DNA of 64,000 nt from CANLBN01 sp050633525 (GTDB lineage Bacteria > Pseudomonadota > Gammaproteobacteria > Pseudomonadales > Cellvibrionaceae), in the NCBI GenBank assembly GCA_050633525.1, contig JBOEGR010000028.1:10297-74296 (forward strand), read 5' to 3'. This document shows positions 8,763 to 16,266 of this stretch, piece by piece (position 1 is the stretch's first letter; each line of letters begins with the position of its first letter). The notes beneath the pieces are model-generated. The model was not told the DNA's origin, did not search any database, and saw only the letters and a program-made list of their open reading frames with translations. The position numbers and the translations under genes were made by a program.

Positions 8763-9473
8763 ATGACCAATATCGACCATATACACGAGTTTCTCTATTG
8801 TGAAACGCCACAGGCTTGGATAGAGCAAGCACTAAATGATATTCCCTTGTTATTAACAGATCACGCTAATTGTGAGCTTAAAGCTGCGCAAACCGCTCAG
8901 AGCATTATGTGGAAGTACGGTTTAAAATTCGATCCCTTAAATCATAAAGCCAACCCTAAAAAATCAGCCGTGGCGCAGTTAAATTCAACTTGCCGTTACC
9001 CTGATAACTTTGAGCTGTTAAACAAAATGTCACGACTTGCGCGGGAGGAGTTAAGGCACTTTGAACAAGTGATTGCCGTAATGAAAAAACGTGGCATAGA
9101 CTACTACCAAATTGAAGCTGCAAATTACGCGAGCCAGTTGCGTCAGAGTACTCGTACAAATGAACCTGAAAAATTGATTGATATTTTGATAGTGGGTGCC
9201 ATTATTGAAGCGCGTTCATGTGAACGCTTTGCTAAATTAGCCCCTTACCTAGATGAAGAGTTAAAACAGTTTTACTTGTCTCTATTAAAGTCAGAAGCAA
9301 GGCATTATCAGGATTATCTTGCTTTGGCTGAAAAGGCAGCCAATCATTTTTCTAGCGAAAATAAAGTGTTTTCAGTGAGTGAAAGAGTGGCCGAATTATT
9401 ATCTCTTGAAAAAACGTTAGTAGAGTCAGAGGCTCAGCAGTTTCGTTTTCATAGCGGCCCGCTTTCTGCTTAA
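8763..9473 (+). CDS. miaE: tRNA-(ms2io6A37) hydroxylase MiaE
   Basis: MiaE is a non-haem diiron monooxygenase that hydroxylates the isopentenyl group of ms2i6A at position 37 of tRNAs reading UNN codons. The ferritin-like four-helix fold is shown by the iron-ligand motifs REELRHFEQV, IEARSCERF and SEARHYQDY (E-x2-H pattern). N-terminal WIEQALNDIPLLLTDHANCELKAAQTA is typical of the family. At 236 residues it is slightly longer than usual. It stands alone, 76 bases after lldR and 66 before the Sco gene; a link to either is not indicated. Confidence 0.92.
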   Translation: MTNIDHIHEFLYCETPQAWIEQALNDIPLLLTDHANCELKAAQTAQSIMWKYGLKFDPLNHKANPKKSAVAQLNSTCRYPDNFELLNKMSRLAREELRHFEQVIAVMKKRGIDYYQIEAANYASQLRQSTRTNEPEKLIDILIVGAIIEARSCERFAKLAPYLDEELKQFYLSLLKSEARHYQDYLALAEKAANHFSSENKVFSVSERVAELLSLEKTLVESEAQQFRFHSGPLSA

Positions 9474-9539
9474 ACTGCAATTTTTTACTTAAGTTGTGTG
9501 TTAATTTTTAGTTATCAATAATATAAACTGGGATAAAGT

Positions 9540-10184
9540 ATGAATGCAAAAAAGTTAACTTTAGTTTTACTGGCAGTGTTTGGCGTTTTGTTGGTGCTGG
9601 GGCTTGTTGCAAAAAAAAATGGTATTCATTTTTTGGGGACTCAGTCGCCATCAAAGGATCGCCTGAGTCAGTTGGACTTTTTTCTATTTGATCAGCCTAG
9701 AACTTTGTCTCCTGTTACCTTAAGTACTCTTGAGGGTAAAGACACCGCCTTAGCTAATACAACGGAACAATGGCAGCTGGTTAATTTTGGTTATATGTTT
9801 TGCCCTGACATTTGTCCGATTAATTTACGCTTGATGAGTGAAGTGAAAAGGGAATGGGATGCTGAGAAAAAGGCTGCTGATTTCGCTATTACTCATATTA
9901 CTTTTGACCCTGAGCGGGATACGCCTGACCGTTTATCAAAATATTTAGAATATATCGATAAAAACTATATTGGTTTAACAGGTGACCTAGAAGAGATTCG
10001 TAAAGTGGCCCAACAACTGAATACTATTTTTATACATGAAAAACCTGATGAGTACGGAAACTATTTTATTACGCATAGCGACAGTATTGCTTTATTGAAT
10101 CCTCAGGGCCAATATGTGGGTTTGTTTAAGGGGCCTTATGATAAAGGCAATATGGTAAAAGCGCTCGAGTATTTGATTAACTAG
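9540..10184 (+). CDS. SCO1/SenC-family copper-binding protein
   Basis: Sco proteins are membrane-anchored thioredoxin-fold proteins that deliver copper to, or keep reduced, the CuA site of cytochrome c oxidase. A single N-terminal membrane anchor is visible (LTLVLLAVFGVLLVLGLVA, about residues 6-24). The copper ligands are present: Cys88 and Cys92 in MFCPDICPINL and His179 in YFITHSDS. FDPERDTPDRL is also typical. It is convergent with a PCuAC copper chaperone gene, which supports a role in copper handling for the respiratory chain. A perfect 8-bp hairpin (CTAGCTGC/GCAGCTAG) overlaps its stop codon at 10181-10202 but lacks a T-run. Confidence 0.93.
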   Translation: MNAKKLTLVLLAVFGVLLVLGLVAKKNGIHFLGTQSPSKDRLSQLDFFLFDQPRTLSPVTLSTLEGKDTALANTTEQWQLVNFGYMFCPDICPINLRLMSEVKREWDAEKKAADFAITHITFDPERDTPDRLSKYLEYIDKNYIGLTGDLEEIRKVAQQLNTIFIHEKPDEYGNYFITHSDSIALLNPQGQYVGLFKGPYDKGNMVKALEYLIN

Positions 10185-10225
10185 CTGCTGGAATGCAGCT
10201 AGATGTCATTGAGGTGAGGTAGCCG

Positions 10226-10771
10226 TTAGTAACTTCCATGGTGTTTATGTTTTTTACCATGTGACATTTTTGGTTCTTTTGCGATAGCGGTTACGGTTGT
10301 GGCGCTACCGTCTGAAAATTCTAGTGTTAACTTAACTTCTTGTTTTTCGGTGATGGCTTGTTTCACATTAATAAACATAATGTGGTAGCTGCCCGGTTCG
10401 AAGTTGATGGTTGATTTAGCTGGAATCGTCAATGAAGTCACCTTCTGCATTTTCATTACGCCATCGTTCATTTTGTGCTCATGAATTTCAGTTCTGTCTG
10501 CTACTGTACTTGTAGCGTTAATGAGTTCAATATCTTTATCGCTATGATTCATTATATGAAAGTAGGCAGCACTGTTAGTGATTCCAGGCGGTGTGGGTTT
10601 AATGATGGGAGCGTGTATGATTATACCTTCTGCAGTTGAGCTATTTTTTTCGGTATCATGATGTGCTTTATGATTATGAGCATATTGGCTTTGGGCTAAG
10701 CTGTTATGGCTAGTGAGAATAAAAGAAATAGCACTGGAGCTTAGTAATAGAAATGTAACAATGGATTTCAT
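10226..10771 (-). CDS. Periplasmic PCuAC copper chaperone
   Basis: The exact PCuAC metal motif is present: His97-x10-Met108-x21-His130-x-Met132, with extra His99 and Met101 beside it. A signal peptide (IVTFLLLSSSAISFILTSHNSLAQ) precedes a His-rich segment (YAHNHKAHHD), and the protein ends in another His-rich tail (SHGKKHKHHG). Both could hold extra copper. PCuAC proteins bind Cu(I) in the periplasm and pass it to Sco or directly to cytochrome oxidase. The tail-to-tail Sco gene and the divergent CPC-motif protein make a small copper/redox group. Length 181 is normal once the His-rich linker is counted. Confidence 0.93.
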   Translation of the reverse strand: MKSIVTFLLLSSSAISFILTSHNSLAQSQYAHNHKAHHDTEKNSSTAEGIIIHAPIIKPTPPGITNSAAYFHIMNHSDKDIELINATSTVADRTEIHEHKMNDGVMKMQKVTSLTIPAKSTINFEPGSYHIMFINVKQAITEKQEVKLTLEFSDGSATTVTAIAKEPKMSHGKKHKHHGSY

Positions 10772-10838
10772 GGTTTTCCCTTATGGTAGTAATACTTTTT
10801 TTGAATGGCTTTTGTAATGCTCAACAAGTATTGAGTAT

Positions 10839-11501
10839 ATGAAAATTTTTAATTCGAAGCAATGGAGCGAAGCTAAGGGCCTTGATCAGCAAGGTTTTAA
10901 TAAAAGTTCTGCCAAAAGTTCCTTTATCAGGCGTAAAGCGGTCTGGCTAGTACTGTGCTTGTTGATTGTATTTTATTTTTTAGTCTATTTTGCAGTAAAA
11001 CATCTCAATAATCTTGTGTTTCAGACCCCCGTAATATTTTCTGAGTACGCCCAAGTTGAGTCAATTTTAAGTCAAGAGTTGAGTGAGAGTAAAAATTTAT
11101 CGGTAGTGTATATATGGGAGCGTTATTGCCCGTGTAATTGGGGCGTGAATTCACATTACTCTAGTCTATTTGATGAATATAGTAGTAATGATATTGATTT
11201 CTATGTTGCTGATTTATCAGCTCATCACTCTGATATTAAAAAAACAACTGCTCCTAAGGGGCGTGTTTTAAGTAAAGGAGCCTCAAAGGCTTTACTTGCC
11301 GAGGTGCAATATGTCCCAGCCATTGCAGTAATGAGCGAGAATAATGAGTTGTTATACTACGGGCCACATAGTTTGGGTTTTGTGTGTAATGCCGAAACGA
11401 GTATCGTTAGTAAAGTCATTAGCTCCCTTAAAGAAGGTGTTTTTTCTAAAAATACTAACGTTATCGGTGAGGGTTGTTTTTGTGCTATCGACAATCATTA
11501 A
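10839..11501 (+). CDS. Membrane-anchored thioredoxin-like protein with CPC motif (DUF6436-like)
   Basis: One N-terminal membrane helix (about residues 34-54, AVWLVLCLLIVFYFLVYFAV) anchors a periplasmic domain of about 160 residues. The domain has a thioredoxin-like layout: VVYIWERYCPCNWG, with Cys97 and Cys99 separated by one proline, then IDFYVADLS, then a probable cis-proline region VQYVPAIAVMSENNELLYYG. Three more cysteines lie near the C-terminus (FVCN, GCFC). I believe this is the DUF6436 family, known mainly from marine gammaproteobacteria, but cannot confirm it. It is divergent from the PCuAC gene, suggesting thiol or metal redox work in the periplasm; this is inference. Confidence 0.7.
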   Translation: MKIFNSKQWSEAKGLDQQGFNKSSAKSSFIRRKAVWLVLCLLIVFYFLVYFAVKHLNNLVFQTPVIFSEYAQVESILSQELSESKNLSVVYIWERYCPCNWGVNSHYSSLFDEYSSNDIDFYVADLSAHHSDIKKTTAPKGRVLSKGASKALLAEVQYVPAIAVMSENNELLYYGPHSLGFVCNAETSIVSKVISSLKEGVFSKNTNVIGEGCFCAIDNH

Positions 11502-11515
11502 CCGTTAGTGCTGCT

Positions 11516-12262
11516 TTAGTAGGAAAGTGATGCGCCATGCGTGTCTGTGTTGTCTTCTCCCATTAAATAAAGATAATAAGGTAGTAGCTCTTCTGCTTGT
11601 TTAACTCCTTCCGGGTTTTCAGCTGGGTAGGCATCAGCTCTCATTTGTGTCCGTGTCGCTCCGGGGTTGAAGCTATTCACTTTAATGTTGCTCGTATTTT
11701 CTAGTTCATCTGCTAATGTTTGCATTAGGTTTTCATTTGCCGCTTTGGATACAGCGTAAGCTCCCCAGTAGGCACGACCTTTATGCCCAACAGATGATCC
11801 GGTAAAAACAATAGAAGCTTGTTCGCTTTTTTGTAGCACAGGTAAGCATTTTTTTGTCAGTAGAAAAGGAGCGGTGATATTGACTTGCATGATCTTTTCC
11901 CAGCTGTTTACACTTGTGCTGGCAATTGAGGTGCGTTCCCCTAACTGCGCGGCATTATGTAGCAAGCCATCAAGGCGTCCAAAATTTTCTTCAATCGCGT
12001 CTGCAATTTCTTGATAGTGGCTTTCTTGTGCCGTTTCGAAATCAATAGGGATGATGGCGGCTTGAGGAAAGCCAGCTTGTTCTATTTCGTCGTAAACTTG
12101 CTCTAGCTTACTGACTGTTCTGCCCAATAGGATGACGGTGGCGCCATGCTGAGCGTATGCTTTTGCAACGACTTTACCAATCCCGTCGCCAGCGCCAGTA
12201 ACAGCAATGATTTTATCGTTTAGTAAATCTGTTTTTGCTATATAGTGTTTTATATCAATCAT
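11516..12262 (-). CDS. yciK: YciK-family short-chain dehydrogenase
   Basis: This classical SDR has the NAD(P) motif TGAGDGIG near the N-terminus, the NAA-type motif (HNAAQLG), catalytic Ser in FTGSSVGH, the YAVSK active-site tetrad and FNPGATRT after it. The whole protein aligns with YciK. The true substrate of YciK is not known. It is the last gene of the leftward mtaD-ubiG-mupP-yciK operon, starting 12 bases after the mupP stop codon. The same gene order is known in Pseudomonas, which supports the assignment. Confidence 0.9.
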   Translation of the reverse strand: MIDIKHYIAKTDLLNDKIIAVTGAGDGIGKVVAKAYAQHGATVILLGRTVSKLEQVYDEIEQAGFPQAAIIPIDFETAQESHYQEIADAIEENFGRLDGLLHNAAQLGERTSIASTSVNSWEKIMQVNITAPFLLTKKCLPVLQKSEQASIVFTGSSVGHKGRAYWGAYAVSKAANENLMQTLADELENTSNIKVNSFNPGATRTQMRADAYPAENPEGVKQAEELLPYYLYLMGEDNTDTHGASLSY

Positions 12263-12274
12263 TATGTGTGAGTT

Positions 12275-12940
12275 TTATAAGTATTGTTGAATGATGGGCC
12301 AAATGTCATTGCTGTGATGAGCAATATGATCAGCGCCCCATTGGGTAATGTTATCGTCTTGATGAATATAACCAAAGCTCACGGCAATGGTTTTACTGCC
12401 TGCGCTAATACCACAATCGATATCGCGTTTATGATCACCAATATAAACAGCTTCGTGGGTGTTGCAGCCAACCTTATTACAAGCAAGTATAAGAGCCTCT
12501 GGGTCAGGTTTTGCTTTTTTAACGTGATCGGGGCAAATTAATAGATTGGGTCGTGCCGCTAGTTGTAAATTGTCTACAATGGATTCTGCAAAGCGATAGG
12601 GTTTGTTGGTAATGATTCCCCAAAATAATTTTTCATTTCTAATATGTTCAATTAATGTTTGCATACCGTCAAACAGTACACAATGCTTGCCCATGTGTTC
12701 GAAGTAAATATCAAGCAAGCGTTGTCGCCGTTCTTCGAAACCATCGTCGCCCACATTTAATTGAAATAATAAAGTGGTAAGGGCACGAGCACCATCTGAT
12801 ACTGTTTGTCTAATGTCGCCTTCGCTAATTCGAGGGGTTTGATATTCGTCTGCTAATTGATTGAGTGTAACCACAAAATCAGGAGCGGTGTCTAACAGTG
12901 TGCCATCTAGGTCAAAAAAAATGGCTTTAGCTTTTGTCAT
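12275..12940 (-). CDS. mupP: HAD-family phosphatase, probable MurNAc-6-phosphate phosphatase
   Basis: HAD superfamily member with the nucleophile motif FFDLDGTLLDTAPD at the N-terminus, the TNKPY motif II region, lysine in KKAKPDP and the acidic YIGDHKRDIDCGISAG motif. It resembles phosphoglycolate phosphatase (Gph). Its position between ubiG and yciK is that of Pseudomonas MupP, which dephosphorylates MurNAc-6-phosphate in the peptidoglycan recycling route that bypasses de novo UDP-MurNAc synthesis. Position favours MupP; sequence alone cannot exclude Gph. Length 221 is normal. Confidence 0.8.
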   Translation of the reverse strand: MTKAKAIFFDLDGTLLDTAPDFVVTLNQLADEYQTPRISEGDIRQTVSDGARALTTLLFQLNVGDDGFEERRQRLLDIYFEHMGKHCVLFDGMQTLIEHIRNEKLFWGIITNKPYRFAESIVDNLQLAARPNLLICPDHVKKAKPDPEALILACNKVGCNTHEAVYIGDHKRDIDCGISAGSKTIAVSFGYIHQDDNITQWGADHIAHHSNDIWPIIQQYL

Positions 12941-12984
12941 CTTTTTAATGTCTTTATGCGTTTTTTAAATCAAATATAGTAGGG

Positions 12985-13737
12985 TTAAATACTTTTAGTC
13001 GTATGTACTAAGTAATTAACATCTACATCATTGGTATTTAATTTATAGTGCTTGGTAATAGGGTTGTAGGTCATTCCGGTTATTTCTTCCCATTGAAGTC
13101 CTGCTTTTCTCGCCCAGCTTGCTAGCTCCGATGGTTTGATGAATTTGCTATATTCGTGAGTTCCTTTTGGTAATAGTCTTAAGATGTATTCGGCGCCGAG
13201 AATGGCGAAAGCATAGGATTTAGGGTTACGGTTAATTGTTGAAAAATAAACATGACCGCCGGGCTTAACTAAATCCGAACATGCTTGAATCACTTGGCTT
13301 GGATCGGGAACGTGCTCTAACATTTCTAGGCAGGTCACAATATCGAACGAACTAGGTTTTTGTTCAGCTAGTTCTTCGGCAGTAATGCGTTGATAGTTGA
13401 TAGAAAGGTTGCTTTCCATTTGGTGTATTTTGGCAACGTTAAGCGGAGCCTCTCCCATATCGATGCCTGTCATTATGGCTCCGCGTTGAGCGAGTGCTTC
13501 GCATAAAATGCCGCCGCCACAGCCCACATCCAGTACCTTAAGCTCGGCAACGGGTGAGCGCTCATCAATAAAGTTACTGCGCAAAGGGTTGATGTCATGC
13601 AGAGGCTTAAACTCACTGTTTCTATCCCACCAGCGTTGCGCTAAGGCTTCAAACTTTGCGATTTCACTAGGGTCTACATTGAGTGTTTTTGTTTGTGAGT
13701 TCTCTTGTGTCTTTGGCTCGGTTTGTGTGTTGCTCAT
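12985..13737 (-). CDS. ubiG: Ubiquinone biosynthesis O-methyltransferase
   Basis: UbiG carries out both O-methylations of ubiquinone synthesis using S-adenosylmethionine. The SAM-binding motif LDVGCGGGILCEALAQRGA, the post-motif TGIDMGEAPLNVAKIH and CLEMLEHVPDP are all present. The N-terminal FEALAQRWWDRNSEFKPLHDINPLR is diagnostic for UbiG. Its start codon overlaps the mtaD stop codon by four bases (ATGA, 13734-13737), a sign of translational coupling. An Asn/Gln/Thr-rich N-terminal extension of about 25 residues precedes the conserved part. Confidence 0.95.
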   Translation of the reverse strand: MSNTQTEPKTQENSQTKTLNVDPSEIAKFEALAQRWWDRNSEFKPLHDINPLRSNFIDERSPVAELKVLDVGCGGGILCEALAQRGAIMTGIDMGEAPLNVAKIHQMESNLSINYQRITAEELAEQKPSSFDIVTCLEMLEHVPDPSQVIQACSDLVKPGGHVYFSTINRNPKSYAFAILGAEYILRLLPKGTHEYSKFIKPSELASWARKAGLQWEEITGMTYNPITKHYKLNTNDVDVNYLVHTTKSI

Positions 13738-15077
13738 GATTGAATTTTATCCTGCCATTGTTTGCTATTTGCAATAATTTCCTGCTCGTTAAGGGTCATT
13801 AGTTGTCGGTTTTGCATTAATGATTTTCCTTTAACCCAACTATGACTGATACGATGTCCGTTATGGGTATAGACCAGTTGTGATAGTGGGTCATAGAGAG
13901 GTGCTTGTTCTAGTGGGTCTATTTTAATCGCGATAATATCAGCGTCTTTTCCTACTTCTAGGCTGCCGGTGACATTGTCGATACCCATTGCTTTGGCGCC
14001 ATTGATCGTTGCCATCTCTAAGGTTTGATGCGCACTTAGAGCGGCGGCATTACCTGCAACTGCTTTACCCAAGAGAGCGGCTGTATGCATTTCGCCAAAC
14101 ATATCTAGGTTGTTGTTACTGGCACAGCCATCGGTACCTAATGCGACATTAATACCATTTTCTAAGAGTTTAGCTGCGGGGCAGAATCCACTGGCTAATT
14201 TTAGGTTGGATTCTGGGCAGTGAATAATATGTGCCCCCGCTTTTTTAATGAGTGCAATGTCATCATCGTTTAGTTCCGTCATATGCACGCATTGAGTGAG
14301 AGGGGTTAATACATTCAAATCAAATAGGCGCTGAATAGGCCGTTTGCCTTCATTGTTTTCTGAGTCTGTAACTTCTTTTTTAGTTTCATGCAGATGGACT
14401 TGAATGCCCGATTGTAATTCTGGGGCTAATACGGCTATTCGAGCAAAAGTTTCATCACTCACGGTATAGGGTGCGTGAGGGCCAAACTGAATTTTAATTA
14501 ACTCATGCGAGCGATACTGATCGCGTAATGACAGGCCTTTGCTGATGTAATCATCAGCATTGCTTCCCCAAGCGCTAGGGAACTCTAGGACAGGAAAGGT
14601 GATTTGGCAGCGTATACCAGCATCGTGGGCTGCTGCAGCAGTTTGATCGGGGAAAAAATACATGTCAGAAAAGCAGGTTGTTCCACTGCGAATCATTTCG
14701 GCAATGGCGAGTTGTGTTCCTTCTTTTACAAAGTTGGCCGAAACATGTTGTCCTTCGGCAGGCCAGATATGCTCATTAAGCCAAGTATCTAAGGGGAGGT
14801 CGTCTGCATAACCGCGCAATAAACTCATTGCGGCATGACCGTGGGCATTAATTAAACCCGGTGTGATGATATGTTCGCCCAAGTCGAGCTGTTCTTTGGC
14901 TTGATAGCGATTTTTGGCTTCCTGTGTGGGTAAAATTGCACTAATTTTGCCATCAGTAATGACAAGAGAGCAATCACTGTAGGTTTTGTTTTTCGGGATA
15001 ACAGGAATGATCCATTTGGCGCTAAGCAGGAGGTCACATTGTTCGGCTGAGGGTTGATTGGCTGATGTGTGTGTCAT
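13734..15077 (-). CDS. mtaD: 5-methylthioadenosine/S-adenosylhomocysteine deaminase (TRZ/ATZ family)
   Basis: Amidohydrolase of the TRZ/ATZ group with the metal motif NAHGHAAMSLLRGYADDLPLD, HLHETKKEV, the Ser/His region HCPESNLKLASG and GTDGCASNNNLDMFGEM. Such enzymes deaminate methylthioadenosine, adenosylhomocysteine or related adenosine derivatives. In Pseudomonas the gene before ubiG is a methylthioadenosine deaminase, which suits an operon containing a SAM-dependent methyltransferase whose by-product is adenosylhomocysteine. It heads the leftward four-gene operon. Length 447 is typical. Confidence 0.9.
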   Translation of the reverse strand: MTHTSANQPSAEQCDLLLSAKWIIPVIPKNKTYSDCSLVITDGKISAILPTQEAKNRYQAKEQLDLGEHIITPGLINAHGHAAMSLLRGYADDLPLDTWLNEHIWPAEGQHVSANFVKEGTQLAIAEMIRSGTTCFSDMYFFPDQTAAAAHDAGIRCQITFPVLEFPSAWGSNADDYISKGLSLRDQYRSHELIKIQFGPHAPYTVSDETFARIAVLAPELQSGIQVHLHETKKEVTDSENNEGKRPIQRLFDLNVLTPLTQCVHMTELNDDDIALIKKAGAHIIHCPESNLKLASGFCPAAKLLENGINVALGTDGCASNNNLDMFGEMHTAALLGKAVAGNAAALSAHQTLEMATINGAKAMGIDNVTGSLEVGKDADIIAIKIDPLEQAPLYDPLSQLVYTHNGHRISHSWVKGKSLMQNRQLMTLNEQEIIANSKQWQDKIQS

Positions 15078-15333
15078 ATTAAACGATATCGGTATGTGAT
15101 TTGATATTTTCTATGTGTGTATTTCGTTATAAGACATTCTAAAGCAAGTGAGAGCGAAAAGGGCGATTGTCGTTAAATTTTGAGGTCGGTGATGGCTGCC
15201 TCATTTCTTTGTTTTCTTTATCCGTATTACTTGTGTCCATAATGCTTGGATTAGCGCACTAGTCGGTTTATACTCCTATTACCCATTTTTTGGGTGCTAA
15301 TGATTTATTGTTAGTCTTTAACTTTTAGTTTGC
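15078..15333. other. Intergenic region before the doubtful 83-codon ORF
   Basis: Between the mtaD start (leftward) and the next rightward genes. I see AT-rich sequence that must hold the mtaD operon promoter, but no clear -35/-10 pair, RNA gene or repeat. Confidence 0.4.
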
Positions 15334-15585
15334 GTGAATACTCGAATGAATACTCGTCCTCAAATCATCATTGCCCAGGTTAATAGCATTATTGATGCTT
15401 GTATTACCCTGTTTGCGGTTTTGGTTTCTGTGTGTGCTAAGGCGATCTCTTCGTGTTCGGTTTCGTTGAGCGTGCTTACATCAGCCGTGAGCCCCTCTCC
15501 TCGTAAACCGATGCATTATACGATGCATGCCACCAAGACAATGTGGCGGTATCATCCCGCGTGCCCTGTTAGTGAGACAATTTAG
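15334..15585 (+). CDS. Doubtful small ORF
   Basis: An 83-codon ORF from a GTG codon (an ATG follows at codon 5). The predicted peptide is rich in Ser, Val, Ala and Ile and resembles no family I know. There is no convincing ribosome binding site. It lies in an otherwise empty region before the DUF1127 gene and is followed by a hairpin at 15610-15633. It may be a chance ORF. Confidence 0.2.
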   Translation: MNTRMNTRPQIIIAQVNSIIDACITLFAVLVSVCAKAISSCSVSLSVLTSAVSPSPRKPMHYTMHATKTMWRYHPACPVSETI

Positions 15586-15609
15586 TACAGCAATAAATTA
15601 ATCTACTCT

Positions 15610-15633
15610 TGGCCGCGGAACTTATCGCGGCCA
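15610..15633 (+). other. Strong hairpin upstream of the DUF1127 gene
   Basis: Perfect 8-bp stem (TGGCCGCG 15610-15617 and CGCGGCCA 15626-15633) with an 8-base loop. A pyrimidine-rich stretch (TTCTTTTTCTCC) follows about seven bases later, so it may be a weak terminator or a structured part of the DUF1127 leader. Confidence 0.4.
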
Positions 15634-15714
15634 GTATCAGTTCTTTTTCTCCTTACTAATACCGACCCCGATAAATAAACGGCCTTCCTTTTATCTATAA
15701 ATTGGAGGCATACA

Positions 15715-15987
15715 ATGCTTTATAACTTACTCAAAACAACTTACAGCCGTAGTGTAAAACTGATTAGACTCAGAAAGGCGCGCTTAGATAAGCGGCGTTC
15801 AGAAAGAGCGCTAAACAAACTAGATGATCACCTGCTTGATGATGTGGGCCTGCGCAGAGATGCTGATGGCAGTATTGTATCGATCAAGTCAGGTGCTACT
15901 ATATCGAGAGGGCATGATCGAACAGGAGCTAAGAGCAATGAGCAAATTGTAAATAAGCGACTGTACTTTGCAAGACGAAGGCTCTAG
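15715..15987 (+). CDS. DUF1127 (YjiS-like) small basic protein
   Basis: The DUF1127 signature RRSERALNKLDDHLLDDVGLRRD occupies the middle of this 90-residue basic protein (residues about 28-52), in the usual arginine-rich setting. GGAGG lies eight to nine bases before the ATG, a strong ribosome binding site. DUF1127 proteins are small, often abundant and in some bacteria bind RNA or affect phosphate and carbon responses; for this one no specific function can be given. The C-terminal 35 residues are longer than in the minimal family. A long hairpin terminator follows it. Confidence 0.85.
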   Translation: MLYNLLKTTYSRSVKLIRLRKARLDKRRSERALNKLDDHLLDDVGLRRDADGSIVSIKSGATISRGHDRTGAKSNEQIVNKRLYFARRRL

Positions 15988-15993
15988 TGAGGT

Positions 15994-16057
15994 AAGGCTG
16001 TTTGGTGAAGATTGATGATTTATTGGGCCGGTTTACCAGACAGCCTTGCTTGTTTTT
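15994..16057 (+). terminator. Rho-independent terminator after the DUF1127 gene
   Basis: Thirteen-base-pair stem (15994-16006 with 16035-16047, one G-U pair), 28-base loop, then GCTTGTTTTTTG. It sits between the DUF1127 gene and gyrA. Confidence 0.65.
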
Positions 16058-16151
16058 TGAGCGTTGATGATGCTCGGTACGTATTTTACTCCTCAAGCGC
16101 AAAGAGTGAGGGGAATCTCCTATTGAGTACCCGCTTAATACTCCCTTTTTA

Positions 16152-16160
16152 TGATATACT
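16152..16160 (+). promoter_or_regulatory. Extended -10 promoter element upstream of gyrA
   Basis: TGA-TATACT matches the extended -10 pattern TGnTATAAT with one mismatch. No good -35 lies at the right distance. The gyrA ATG is about 105 bases downstream. Confidence 0.4.
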
Positions 16161-16266
16161 GCTCGGCTTAATTTAGGGCTGCGTACTATTGCTTTGGCAT
16201 TAATGCTGCTGCCTATTTATTGATCACATTTACGAATAATAAGTAATCAGAACACAGGCTTAAAAT

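Noticed and set aside
15334..15585. Small protein gene upstream of the DUF1127 gene
   Set aside because: No ribosome binding site, no recognisable motif and skewed composition; kept only as a low-confidence feature.
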